Source: an uncultured Pseudorhodoferax sp. (GTDB lineage Bacteria; Pseudomonadota; Gammaproteobacteria; Burkholderiales; Burkholderiaceae). Taken from it: a stretch of 16,922 bases of DNA. The position numbers and the translations under genes are program-made. Numbering within the stretch: the first letter of the stretch is position 1; every line of letters begins with the position of its first letter. The notes under the pieces are model-generated. The model did no database searches, was not told where the DNA came from, and saw only the letters and a program-made list of their open reading frames with translations. The stretch spans positions 1 to 16,922 of the forward strand of contig CAJYRH010000213.1 of assembly GCA_913776795.1 (NCBI GenBank). Direction: 5' to 3'. This document shows positions 7,911-14,775 of the stretch, piece after piece.

Positions 7911-8462
7911 TTACAAAAACACTTCAGCGCTTTTGATCAAGGGAGCGGAGGAATCTTTCGGGGACAGCGATAGCGCGCCAGCATGAAGAGGCCAATCGAT
8001 GGCGATGTCTGGATCATTCCAGCGTATACAACGTTCGTGGGTCGGAGAGTAGTATTCGGTAGTCTTGTATAAAAATTCCGCCGATTCACTCAGAACCAAG
8101 AACCCATGCGCGAATCCAGGGGGTATCCAAAGTTGGCGATGATTTGATCCAGATAGTTCTACGCCGACCCAATGCCGAAATGTCGACGACGAAGCGCGCA
8201 CATCTACGGCGACGTCGAATACAGCACCGTTGACGACACGCACGAGCTTTCCTTGCGCGTGCGGTGGCAGCTGATAATGAAGCCCGCGCAAAACTCCTTG
8301 GGTGGAGCGACTGTGGTTGTCTTGGACGAACGAAACTTGAGTTCCAGTTTCCTCGTTGAATACCTTCTCGTTATAGCTTTCCAGAAAAAAGCCGCGAGCA
8401 TCGCCGAAGACCTTCGGCTCCATCAGGAGCACGTCGGGAATGGCCAATGGCGTTATCTTCAT
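7911..8462 (-). CDS. rmlC: RmlC: dTDP-4-dehydrorhamnose 3,5-epimerase
   Basis: A 183-residue cupin-fold epimerase converting dTDP-4-dehydro-6-deoxy-D-glucose to dTDP-4-dehydro-L-rhamnose, the third step of dTDP-L-rhamnose synthesis. Family landmarks are GDARGFFLESYN (20-31), QDNHSRS (47-53), VLRGLHYQ (57-64) with His62, Lys72, IPPGFAHGFLVLS (113-125), Tyr132 and Asp170. These line up with the His, Lys, Tyr and Asp described for the Salmonella enzyme. Length is normal for the family. The ATG directly abuts the rmlA stop (TAAATG). It is the last gene of the rhamnose block. The following 263 bases are non-coding, so the rml group may be transcribed separately from the export genes. Confidence 0.97.
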   Translation of the reverse strand: MKITPLAIPDVLLMEPKVFGDARGFFLESYNEKVFNEETGTQVSFVQDNHSRSTQGVLRGLHYQLPPHAQGKLVRVVNGAVFDVAVDVRASSSTFRHWVGVELSGSNHRQLWIPPGFAHGFLVLSESAEFLYKTTEYYSPTHERCIRWNDPDIAIDWPLHAGALSLSPKDSSAPLIKSAEVFL

Positions 8463-9350
8463 TTAAAACACCCGCCCCCTCAGCAACCGCAACAAGTATT
8501 GACCGTAGCCGCTTTTGAGCAGCGGCTCTGCCAATTTTTCGAGCCGCGTGGAGTCGACCCACCCTTGCCGAAAAGCTATTTCCTCTGGACACGCCACCTT
8601 CAAGCCCTGCCGATGTTCGATGGTTGCAATGAATTGGCTTGCTTCCAACAGGCTCTCATGCGTCCCAGTATCAAGCCACGCATAGCCTCGGCCCATGATT
8701 TCGACATTGAGCTCACCCGCCTCGAGATAGAGGCGATTCAGGTCTGTAATCTCAAGTTCGCCGCGAGCCGAAGGTTTGAGCTGCCGGGCCAGTTCCGACG
8801 CTCGTCCATCGTAAAAATACAGGCCGGTGACTGCATAGCTCGACCTCGGCTTGCGAGGCTTCTCTTCAAGCGAAAGCACTTTGCCTTCGGCGTTGAACTC
8901 AGCGACACCATACCGCTCAGGATCGTTGACGTGGTACGCAAATACGCTTGCGCCATGCGTGCGGCAACTTGCACTTTCCAGCAAGTCCTGGAAGTCATGG
9001 CCGTGGAAAATGTTGTCGCCCAACACCAGGGTGCTCGGCGCGCCATCCAAAAAGGCCTCTCCAATGAGAAACGCCTGTGCCAATCCATCCGGACTCTGCT
9101 GCACCGCATATTGCAGGTTCAAGCCCCATTGGCTTCCGTTGCCCAGCAATTGCTGGAATCGCGGCGTGTCCTGCGGCGTGCTGATGACGAGGATGTCGCG
9201 TATTCCCGCCAGCATCAGCGTGCTCAACGGGTAATAGATCATGGGCTTGTCATAGACCGGCAACAGCTGCTTGCTGATGGCCAGCGTGGCCGGGTGCAGC
9301 CGGGTGCCGGAACCGCCGGCCAGAATGATGCCCTTGCGTTGTCTGCTCAT
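8463..9350 (-). CDS. rmlA: RmlA: glucose-1-phosphate thymidylyltransferase
   Basis: A 295-residue nucleotidyltransferase making dTDP-glucose from dTTP and glucose-1-phosphate, the first step of the rhamnose pathway and its usual feedback point. The N-terminus carries the nucleotide-binding loop [14 protein letters not shown] (7-20), then [17 protein letters not shown] (26-42) with catalytic-type Lys and Arg residues, and the metal-binding Asp112 in [19 protein letters not shown] (86-94) and EEKP are also typical. The length matches the roughly 290-residue family norm. The ATG at 9350 overlaps the rmlD stop as ATGA. The stop abuts rmlC. Confidence 0.97.
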   Translation of the reverse strand: MSRQRKGIILAGGSGTRLHPATLAISKQLLPVYDKPMIYYPLSTLMLAGIRDILVISTPQDTPRFQQLLGNGSQWGLNLQYAVQQSPDGLAQAFLIGEAFLDGAPSTLVLGDNIFHGHDFQDLLESASCRTHGASVFAYHVNDPERYGVAEFNAEGKVLSLEEKPRKPRSSYAVTGLYFYDGRASELARQLKPSARGELEITDLNRLYLEAGELNVEIMGRGYAWLDTGTHESLLEASQFIATIEHRQGLKVACPEEIAFRQGWVDSTRLEKLAEPLLKSGYGQYLLRLLRGRVF

Positions 9351-10255
9351 GCGGCGCGCTCCAAGGTTTCAGTGAGCATGCGGGCGACGCCGCTCTGCCA
9401 GTCCGGCATGACCAAACCAAGGGTGTCGCGCAGCTTCTGTGTGGCCAGACGGCTATTGGCGGGTCGCGGCGCCGCCACTTTGAAGGCGCTCGAGGACACG
9501 GCATGCACGGCCTCGCCGACCGCTTTGAGTGCGAGCCCGCGCTGCTGGGCGAAGTCGATCACGAAGCGCGCATAGCCGTGCCAGGACGTTTCGCCTGCAG
9601 CCGCCAAGTGGTACAGGCCGGCCAGCGTGTCGCCGCTGGCGGCGTGCACACGGTGCAAAGCCAGAGCCGTTACATCGGCCAGCAGCTCCGCGCCGGTGGG
9701 CGCGCCGAATTGGTCGTCCACCACCGTCAGGCGCTCGCGCTCCGCCGCCAGCCGCAACATGGTCTTGGCAAAGTTCTGCCCACGGGCGGCGTAGACCCAA
9801 CTGGTGCGAAAGATCAGGTGCCGGCTGCAGTGCTGCTGCAGCAACTGCTCGCCTTCCAGCTTGGTGCGCCCGTAGACCGACAGCGGGCCCGTCGGGCTGC
9901 GTTCGGTCCAGGGCTGGTCGCCACTGCCATCGAACACATAGTCGGTCGAGTAGTGGACCATCCACGCGCCGAGTGCCTGCGCCTCACGAGCCAGCACGCC
10001 CACGCCCACCGCATTCAGGACGCGTGCGAACTCGGGTTCGCTCTCGGCCTTGTCCACTGCCGTATGCGCTGCAGCATTCACGATGACAGTCGGCGCCACC
10101 CGGCGCACCGTGTCAGCAAGTTCGTCCGGCTTGCTCAGGTCACCGCATAGCTCGGTGCTGTCGAAGTCCAGTGCCACCAGTTCACCCAGCGGCGCCAAGC
10201 TGCGCTGCAGCTCCCAGCCGACTTGACCACCCTTGCCCAATAACAGGATCTTCAT
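9347..10255 (-). CDS. rmlD: RmlD: dTDP-4-dehydrorhamnose reductase
   Basis: A 302-residue short-chain dehydrogenase family enzyme that reduces dTDP-4-dehydro-L-rhamnose to dTDP-L-rhamnose with NAD(P)H, the last step. The start has the Rossmann loop [13 protein letters not shown] (4-16). [12 protein letters not shown] (60-71) and [10 protein letters not shown] (101-110) follow, with the catalytic pair Tyr128 and Lys132 in [11 protein letters not shown]. The open frame extends to 10348, but the ATG at 10255 gives the standard N-terminus and overlaps the rmlB stop by four bases (ATGA). The 3' end overlaps rmlA in the same way. The order B-D-A-C is common in beta- and gammaproteobacterial rhamnose operons. 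Confidence 0.97.
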   Translation of the reverse strand: MKILLLGKGGQVGWELQRSLAPLGELVALDFDSTELCGDLSKPDELADTVRRVAPTVIVNAAAHTAVDKAESEPEFARVLNAVGVGVLAREAQALGAWMVHYSTDYVFDGSGDQPWTERSPTGPLSVYGRTKLEGEQLLQQHCSRHLIFRTSWVYAARGQNFAKTMLRLAAERERLTVVDDQFGAPTGAELLADVTALALHRVHAASGDTLAGLYHLAAAGETSWHGYARFVIDFAQQRGLALKAVGEAVHAVSSSAFKVAAPRPANSRLATQKLRDTLGLVMPDWQSGVARMLTETLERAA

Positions 10256-11322
10256 GCAGCAGCGCGCTCGCCGTAGTTCGTCGACACCCACTCGCGGTAG
10301 GCACCGCTCTGAACACGCGCGACCCAGTCGGCGTTCGCGAGGTACCACTCCACCGTCCTGCGGATGCCCGTGTCAAAGGTCTCGGCCGGCTTCCAACCGA
10401 GCTCGCGCTCGATTTTGCGCGCATCGATCGCATAGCGCCGGTCGTGGCCCGGGCGGTCGGCCACGTTGGCGATCTGCTCGGCATAGGACTTGCCATCGGC
10501 ACGCGGCCGCTTCTCGTCCAGCAGCACGCAGACCGTGCGCACGATCTCCAGGTTGGGCTTCTCGTTCCAGCCGCCCACGTTGTAGCCCTCGCCAACTCTG
10601 CCAACCTCCAGCACCCGGCGGATGGCACTGCAATGGTCGCCGACATAAAGCCAATCGCGGATCTGCTGCCCATCGCCATACACCGGCAGCGGCTTGCCGG
10701 CCAGGGCGTTGACGATCATCAGCGGGATCAGCTTCTCGGGGAAATGGAAGGGGCCGTAGTTGTTGCTGCAGTTGGTCGTCAGCACCGGCAAACCATAGGT
10801 GTGGTGGTAGGCGCGCACCAAGTGGTCGCTGGCGGCCTTGCTGGCCGAATAGGGGCTGTTGGGCTCGTAGCGGTGCTGCTCCGTGAAGGCGGGGGCCTGC
10901 AGATCGAGCGAGCCGTAGACCTCGTCGGTGGAGACGTGCAGGAAGCGGAAGTCCGCCTTGCGCTCGGCCGGCAAGGCGGCCCAGTAGGTGCGGACAGCCT
11001 CCAGCAGGCCGAAGGTGCCAACCACGTTGGTCTCGATGAAGGCGGCCGGGCCGTGGATGGAGCGGTCGACATGCGATTCGGCCGCGAAGTTCACCACGGC
11101 ACGGATTTGGTGTTCGGCCAGCAGGCGACCCACCAGAGCCGTGTCGCCGATGTCACCCTGCACGAACTGGTGCCTGGGGTCGCCTGCCAGGCTGGCCAGG
11201 TTCTCAAGGTTCCCGGCGTAGGTGAGCTTGTCCAAATTCAGGACCGGTTCGCCAGCCGCGGCGATCCAGTCCAAAACGAAGTTGGTGCCGATGAAACCGG
11301 CACCGCCGGTGACTAGGATCAT
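10252..11322 (-). CDS. rmlB: RmlB: dTDP-glucose 4,6-dehydratase
   Basis: A 356-residue extended short-chain dehydrogenase making dTDP-4-dehydro-6-deoxy-glucose, the second step of dTDP-L-rhamnose synthesis. Evidence is the NAD-binding loop TGGAGFIG (5-12), [12 protein letters not shown] (78-89), the active-site STDEVYG (131-137, with the Thr-Asp-Glu triad), [15 protein letters not shown] with Tyr158 and Lys162, and NCSNNYGP further on. The frame stays open to 11376, but the ATG at 11322 gives the family-typical N-terminus and has AGAGAG about 8 bases upstream. It is the first gene of the minus-strand operon. Its promoter should lie in the 97 bases shared with the divergent phasin gene. Confidence 0.97.
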   Translation of the reverse strand: MILVTGGAGFIGTNFVLDWIAAAGEPVLNLDKLTYAGNLENLASLAGDPRHQFVQGDIGDTALVGRLLAEHQIRAVVNFAAESHVDRSIHGPAAFIETNVVGTFGLLEAVRTYWAALPAERKADFRFLHVSTDEVYGSLDLQAPAFTEQHRYEPNSPYSASKAASDHLVRAYHHTYGLPVLTTNCSNNYGPFHFPEKLIPLMIVNALAGKPLPVYGDGQQIRDWLYVGDHCSAIRRVLEVGRVGEGYNVGGWNEKPNLEIVRTVCVLLDEKRPRADGKSYAEQIANVADRPGHDRRYAIDARKIERELGWKPAETFDTGIRRTVEWYLANADWVARVQSGAYREWVSTNYGERAAA

Positions 11323-11419
11323 GGGGGCTCTCTGCGAAACGAACCGGCGATTATCGCAGGGCAGTTGTAACGCCAAGGGCGCTTACAGTAACCAGCATCC
11401 ACTGCTTCGAGGATCTGCC
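11323..11419. promoter_or_regulatory. Divergent intergenic region between rmlB and the phasin gene
   Basis: The 97 bases between two divergent starts must hold the leaders, and probably the promoters, of the rml operon (minus) and the phasin group (plus). A short palindrome, GCGA-TTA-TCGC, lies at 11347-11357 and could be an operator half-site, though four-base arms are weak. TTGTAA at 11365-11370 is a rough -35 candidate for the phasin, with no good -10 at standard spacing. GAGGATCTGCC just before 11420 is the phasin ribosome-binding site. Confidence 0.45.
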
Positions 11420-11941
11420 ATGGCCCAAAAGCCCAACCCCTTCAACCCCTTCGGCGACGATGCCTCGGCCGCCCAGTTCTCCGAGTCGGTCCGCGCCTCG
11501 GCACAGCAGATCTGGCTGGCCGGCCTGGGCGCCTTCGCCAAGGCCCAGGCCGAGGGCAGCAAAGTGTTCGAAGGGCTGGTCAAGGAAGGCGTGGACATGC
11601 AGAACAAAACCCAGGCGGCTGCCCGGGACGGGTTGCACGAGGCCAGCGCGCGCTTCGGCAGCCTGGCCAGCGAGTTCGGCGCGCGCGCCGCCGGCCAATG
11701 GGACAAGCTGGAAGGCATCTTCGAAGAGCGCGTGGCGAAGGCGCTGCGCAAGCTTGGCGTGCCGCGGATCAAGGAGCTGGAGCAGCTGGCGGCGCGCGTC
11801 GAGGCATTGGAACGCGCCGCGAAGCGCCCGGCAGCGGCGCGCAAGACCGCCGCCCGGCCTCGCCACGCCGCGGCCACGCCGCCGCCGGCCGCACCGGCCA
11901 AGCGGGCCGCCCGCAAGCGCCCGGCTCCACGCCAGGACTGA
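11420..11941 (+). CDS. PHA-granule-associated phasin, PhaF/PhaI type
   Basis: 173 residues. The N-terminal part has the phasin landmark SAQQIWLAGLGAFAKAQAEG (residues 27-46), then a long amphipathic helix region. KLEGIFEERVAKALRKLGVP (96-115) and ELEQLAARVEALE (119-131) form the leucine-heptad segment. From residue 132 the tail is rich in Ala, Lys, Arg and Pro, resembling the histone-like tails of PhaF that bind DNA and help distribute polyhydroxyalkanoate granules; that role is inferred here. The ATG at 11420 has GAGGA 6 bases upstream. The frame is open back to 11222, but that part crosses the divergent rmlB start. The next gene begins 5 bases after the stop, so the two are probably co-transcribed. 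Confidence 0.92.
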   Translation: MAQKPNPFNPFGDDASAAQFSESVRASAQQIWLAGLGAFAKAQAEGSKVFEGLVKEGVDMQNKTQAAARDGLHEASARFGSLASEFGARAAGQWDKLEGIFEERVAKALRKLGVPRIKELEQLAARVEALERAAKRPAAARKTAARPRHAAATPPPAAPAKRAARKRPAPRQD

Positions 11942-11946
11942 GCGCC

Positions 11947-12366
11947 ATGGCCGAAGAAGACCGGATCTGGGACGCACGCGCACTGCAGGACCTCGCCGCC
12001 AAGGCGGCTACCGCGCCCTGTGCCTCCTGCGCAACGCTGCCCACCACCGGCTGGGAAACCGTCCCCGTCTCGCTGGACCGCCAGCGCCTGGAGCCGCTGG
12101 GCACACTCTACGACCTGCAAGCCGGCAACCCGCTCGACGCCACGCTGGAGGAATACCATCCACAAGGCACGCGCTACTGGTCGGCCGACGCGCCCATCGC
12201 GCTGGCGTGGTTCCCTTACAACCGCTGCGGCGTCTGGCGCTGCCGGGTCTGCGCCATCGTCTTCCTGCGCTATGCCGAGCACGGCGGCTACTTCGAGGAA
12301 GAGCGCATCCGCCGCGTCGTGCCAGCCCTGGTCGACCTGAAGGCCTCGCCACCGGGAAATACCTAG
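11947..12366 (+). CDS. Conserved-looking protein of unknown function with two CxxC motifs
   Basis: 139 residues, and I do not recognise a named family. Visible features are Cys25-x2-Cys28 near the N-terminus, and Cys94 with Cys99-x2-Cys102 in a stretch reading YNRCGVWRCRVC. This pattern suggests a structural zinc site joining the two halves. Other notable stretches are GTRYWSADAPIA (74-85), WFPYNRC (88-94) and RYAEHGGYFEEERIR (108-122), rich in aromatic and charged residues as in a real folded protein. No signal peptide or membrane segment is seen. The ATG lies 5 bases after the phasin stop and the preceding AGGACTGAGCGCC holds a possible AGGA site. The TetR gene follows after 47 bases. Position suggests a link to PHA metabolism, but function is unknown. 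Confidence 0.8.
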   Translation: MAEEDRIWDARALQDLAAKAATAPCASCATLPTTGWETVPVSLDRQRLEPLGTLYDLQAGNPLDATLEEYHPQGTRYWSADAPIALAWFPYNRCGVWRCRVCAIVFLRYAEHGGYFEEERIRRVVPALVDLKASPPGNT

Positions 12367-12413
12367 CGGCCGGCGGGCATCTGCTGCTGCATGCTGTCTT
12401 CCAGGGAGGACAG

Positions 12414-13091
12414 ATGCCGAAGAAAGCTCCGCGCCGTACGGCCGAACGCATCCTGGAAGTCACACTGGCGCTGTTCAACCGCTTCGGCGCGCCGAACGTC
12501 TCCACCACGCTGATCGCCGCCGAACTGGGCATCAGCCCCGGCAACCTTTACTACCACTACCCCGCCAAGGACGAACTGCTGGGCGCGCTGTTCGACCGCT
12601 ATGCCCAGCATATGCACGAATTGCTGGACGCCGGCGCCGGGGCGCGCGACGTGGAAGACGCCTGGTTCTTTCTGCACAGCCTGTTCGAGCGCATCTGGGA
12701 GTACCGCTTTCTTTACCGCGACCTCAACGACCTGCTCAGCAACCACCGGCGCCTTGAACAGCAAATGCAGCAGGTGCTGCAGGGCAAGACCCGCGCGGTG
12801 CGCGACATGCTGGCCGGCCTCGCAGCCAGCGGTGCGCTGGAGATCGACGCACGCGCGGCCGGCCCGACCGCCAACAGCATGGTGGTGGTGCTGAGCTGGT
12901 GGCTCAGCTACGAGTACGTTCGCGCGCCGCGCGAAGCGCTGGAGCCGGCCGCGGCACAGGCTGCGCTGTTGCGTGGCGCCCACCACGTGCTGATGCTGCT
13001 GGCGCCCTACCTGGTGCCCGCGCAGCGTGAGCACCTGCTGGACCTGGTCACCGCCTATGGCGGCGAAGCACCTGCCACGCAAACCACCTAG
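12414..13091 (+). CDS. TetR-family transcriptional regulator
   Basis: A 225-residue repressor-like protein. The N-terminal TetR DNA-binding domain has ERILEVTLALFNRFGAPNVS (residues 11-30), the helix-turn-helix STTLIAAELGISPGNLYYHYPAKDEL lying at 30-55, and the typical LYYHYPAK end. The C-terminal ligand/dimer part begins with AWFFLHSLFERIWEYRFLY and includes FLYRDLNDLLSNHRRLEQQM, like the TetR C-terminal family PF13972. The ATG at 12414 has a strong AGGGAGGA 3 bases upstream. It follows the phasin group on the same strand. TetR-type PhaD sits in the pha cluster of pseudomonads, which makes control of storage or lipid genes plausible, but the ligand and operator are unknown. No clear palindromic operator was seen directly upstream. 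Confidence 0.93.
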   Translation: MPKKAPRRTAERILEVTLALFNRFGAPNVSTTLIAAELGISPGNLYYHYPAKDELLGALFDRYAQHMHELLDAGAGARDVEDAWFFLHSLFERIWEYRFLYRDLNDLLSNHRRLEQQMQQVLQGKTRAVRDMLAGLAASGALEIDARAAGPTANSMVVVLSWWLSYEYVRAPREALEPAAAQAALLRGAHHVLMLLAPYLVPAQREHLLDLVTAYGGEAPATQTT

Positions 13092-13129
13092 ACTGGGCCT
13101 CGATACCCGCCACACACGAGGAGACGACG

Positions 13130-13903
13130 ATGGGCGACTGGAGCGCATTCCCCCATGCGGGCGCATTCCATTTCGATGCAGCCGGCGTGCTCCAGCGTTG
13201 GGCCAGGCTGCATGCCGGCGATGCCGAGCCACTGCCCGCCGACCCGGCCGTGCTGCAGGCCTGGGTGCTGTTCCACAACGGCGAATTCGCGCAGGCCTGC
13301 GCGGCCGGGCTCGCGGCCGGCGGCAGCGGCCTGACCGTTGCCAACAAGGCCACGGCCATCTACGCCAACTACCTGGAACCCAGCGAGAAGGAACGGCTGG
13401 ACCTGTTCCGCCTGGTCGCCGCCCGTGCAGAACGGCAGGCCCAGGCGTCGCCGGAAGATCCGAATGCCTGGTATTGGCATGCCTACGCGCTGGGCCGCTA
13501 CAGCCAAGGCATCAGCATCGCCAAGGCCCTGGCGCAGGGGCTGGGCAACAAGGTCAGGGAATCGCTGGAAAAGGCCATTGCGCTGGCGCCACGCCATGCC
13601 GATGCACACATCGCACTCGGGGCCTTCCACGCCGAGGTCATCGACTAGGTCGGCACGCTGATCGGTTCGATGACCTACGGCGCCAAGAAGGAGGTTGGTC
13701 TGCGCATGTTTCGCCAGGGCCTGAGCCTGCACCCCACATCGGTGATCGGCATGGTGGAGTATGCGCACGCGTTGCTCATGCTGGAGGGCGACGGCCGCAT
13801 GGACGAGGCGAATCGCCTCTACGAACAGGCCGCAGCCGCCGAGCCGGCGGACGCCACCGAGCGGCTGGACGTCGACCTGGCGCAGGCGGCGCTCGCAGAT
13901 TGA
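13130..13903 (+). pseudogene. TPR-like protein gene interrupted by an in-frame amber codon
   Basis: One continuous frame of 258 codons from ATG 13130 (GAGGAGA 6 bases upstream) to TGA 13903 is broken only by TAG at 13646-13648, codon 173. Before it lie 172 residues with helical repeats, for example DPNAWYWHAYALGRYSQGIS and ALAPRHADAHIALGAFHAEVID. After it the same frame continues VGTLIGSMTYGAKKEVGLRMF, then LHPTSVIGMVEYAHALLMLEG and a final repeat with LYEQAAAAEPADATERLDVDLA. Both parts read as tetratricopeptide-like helices of one protein. AAG to TAG would be the smallest change restoring it. The internal ATG at 13670 has no visible ribosome-binding site. Either the gene is inactivated, or this is a sequencing error. 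The function of the intact protein is unknown; no signal peptide is evident. Confidence 0.85.
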
Positions 13904-13929
13904 CTGCGCAAGCGCGCCCGTCCTACATG
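13900..13929 (+). promoter_or_regulatory. Weak candidate sigma70 promoter for the hemerythrin gene
   Basis: TTGACT at 13900-13905 differs from the -35 consensus by one base, and TACATG lies 18 bases further on at 13924-13929 as a poor -10. It starts over the stop codon of the interrupted TPR gene, 75 bases before the hemerythrin ATG. The -10 match is only three of six, so this is tentative. Confidence 0.22.
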
Positions 13930-14003
13930 ACGATTGGACAGCCGGCGCTGGCGGTGGGCCCTCGCGGCGATGAGCATCGACCGGTCCAACCCGGAGCACC
14001 AAG

Positions 14004-14447
14004 ATGAACATTTTCGAAGCCCTTCGCGTGAGCCACCAGATGCAGCGCGCCCTGGCGGACCAACTCGTTGCCACCAGTGGCGACACCCCGGAGCGCAAGC
14101 GGATCTTCCTAGACCTGCGGCGTGAGCTTGCGGCCCACGAGACCGCCGAAGAACGCTGCTTCTATGCACCGCTGATGGAGCATGACGCGGCAGTGGACAC
14201 CTCTCGCCATGGCATTGCCGAGCACCATGAGATGGACGAGATGGTCGAAGAGCTCATGGAGCTGGAGATGTCGTCGCCCGCATGGCTGACCAAGGCGCGC
14301 GCGCTGCACCACAAGGTGCACCACCACCTGGACGAGGAGGAACAAAAGTTCTTTCAGCTCGCGGGCAAGGTGTTCAGCGCGGCGCAAAAGACGGCGCTGG
14401 CGCAGGAGTACGAGGCAGAATTCACCACCCAGCGCGTTCAGGCCTGA
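14004..14447 (+). CDS. Hemerythrin HHE-domain protein
   Basis: A 147-residue four-helix-bundle protein expected to bind a di-iron centre through histidines and carboxylates. Candidate ligands are His11 (VSHQMQ), His45 with Glu49/Glu50 (AAHETAEERCFY), His69 and His74/75 (RHGIAEHHEMDEM), and His102-108 with the following Glu residues (LHHKVHHHLDEEEQKFF). This spacing matches stand-alone HHE proteins, whose suggested roles include oxygen, nitric oxide or iron handling; the specific role here is not visible. The ATG at 14004 has GGAG 7 bases upstream. The acyl-CoA-binding protein gene follows 56 bases later on the same strand. No signal peptide, so probably cytoplasmic. Confidence 0.92.
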   Translation: MNIFEALRVSHQMQRALADQLVATSGDTPERKRIFLDLRRELAAHETAEERCFYAPLMEHDAAVDTSRHGIAEHHEMDEMVEELMELEMSSPAWLTKARALHHKVHHHLDEEEQKFFQLAGKVFSAAQKTALAQEYEAEFTTQRVQA

Positions 14448-14503
14448 GGCCGACGGGGCCCTTGTGCCGTGCACCCGCTGACGTCCAGGAACAGGAGCCC
14501 GCC

Positions 14504-14761
14504 ATGTCCGAATTGCAGACCGCCTTCCAGGCCGCCGTCGTCGCCTCGCAGCAGCGCAGCCAACGCCCCGACAACGCCACGCTGTTGCGCCTGTACGGTC
14601 TCTACAAGCAGGCCAGCACGGGCGACAACAAGGTGCCCAAACCGGGCTTCTCCGACATGGTCGGCCGCGCCAAGTGGGACGCCTGGAACAAGCTGCAGGG
14701 CATGTCGGCCGAAGACGCGATGCAGCAGTACATCGACGCCATCGCTGCGCTCGACGATTGA
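14504..14761 (+). CDS. Acyl-CoA-binding protein (ACBP family)
   Basis: An 85-residue four-helix protein of the ACBP family (PF00887), which binds long-chain acyl-CoA in the cytoplasm. Conserved ligand residues are visible: Tyr31, Tyr34 and Lys35 in LYGLYKQAS; Lys57 with Trp58 and Trp61 in KWDAWNKLQGMS; and Tyr76. These correspond to Tyr28, Tyr31, Lys32, Lys54 and Tyr73 of bovine ACBP. Length is the family norm. The ATG at 14504 has CAGGAG 6 bases upstream. The open frame back to 14282 is a shadow over the hemerythrin gene. The stop at 14761 is only 4 bases from the stop of the convergent aminopeptidase gene. Possible links to the fatty-acid/PHA genes upstream are inference. Confidence 0.96.
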   Translation: MSELQTAFQAAVVASQQRSQRPDNATLLRLYGLYKQASTGDNKVPKPGFSDMVGRAKWDAWNKLQGMSAEDAMQQYIDAIAALDD

Positions 14762-14775
14762 AGCCTTACGGCTTC
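14760..14775. terminator. Short hairpin at the convergent gene ends
   Basis: GAAGCC-TTAC-GGCTTC is a perfect 6-bp stem with a 4-base loop. It covers the stop of the acyl-CoA-binding protein gene and the TAA of the facing aminopeptidase gene, so it could act in both directions. No run of T follows on either side, so intrinsic termination is uncertain. Confidence 0.35.

Noticed and set aside
8172..9575. Plus-strand open frame of 467 codons
   Set aside because: It runs antisense across rmlC, rmlA and the end of rmlD, all unmistakable on the minus strand. Long mirror frames are common in GC-rich genes.
10171..11316. Plus-strand open frame of 381 codons
   Set aside because: It is the antisense shadow of rmlB and the start of rmlD, with no family features and low-complexity Val/Ala/Gly-rich text.
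11460..12413. In-frame N-terminal extension of the TetR gene by 318 codons
   Set aside because: The extension is an out-of-frame reading of the phasin and cysteine-motif genes. The ATG at 12414 has a strong ribosome-binding site and gives a normal TetR length.
13027..14007. Plus-strand open frame of 326 codons across the TPR gene
   Set aside because: It is an Arg/Gly/Ala-rich shadow frame. Repeat-like helical protein is seen in the frame starting at 13130, even though that frame has an internal stop.
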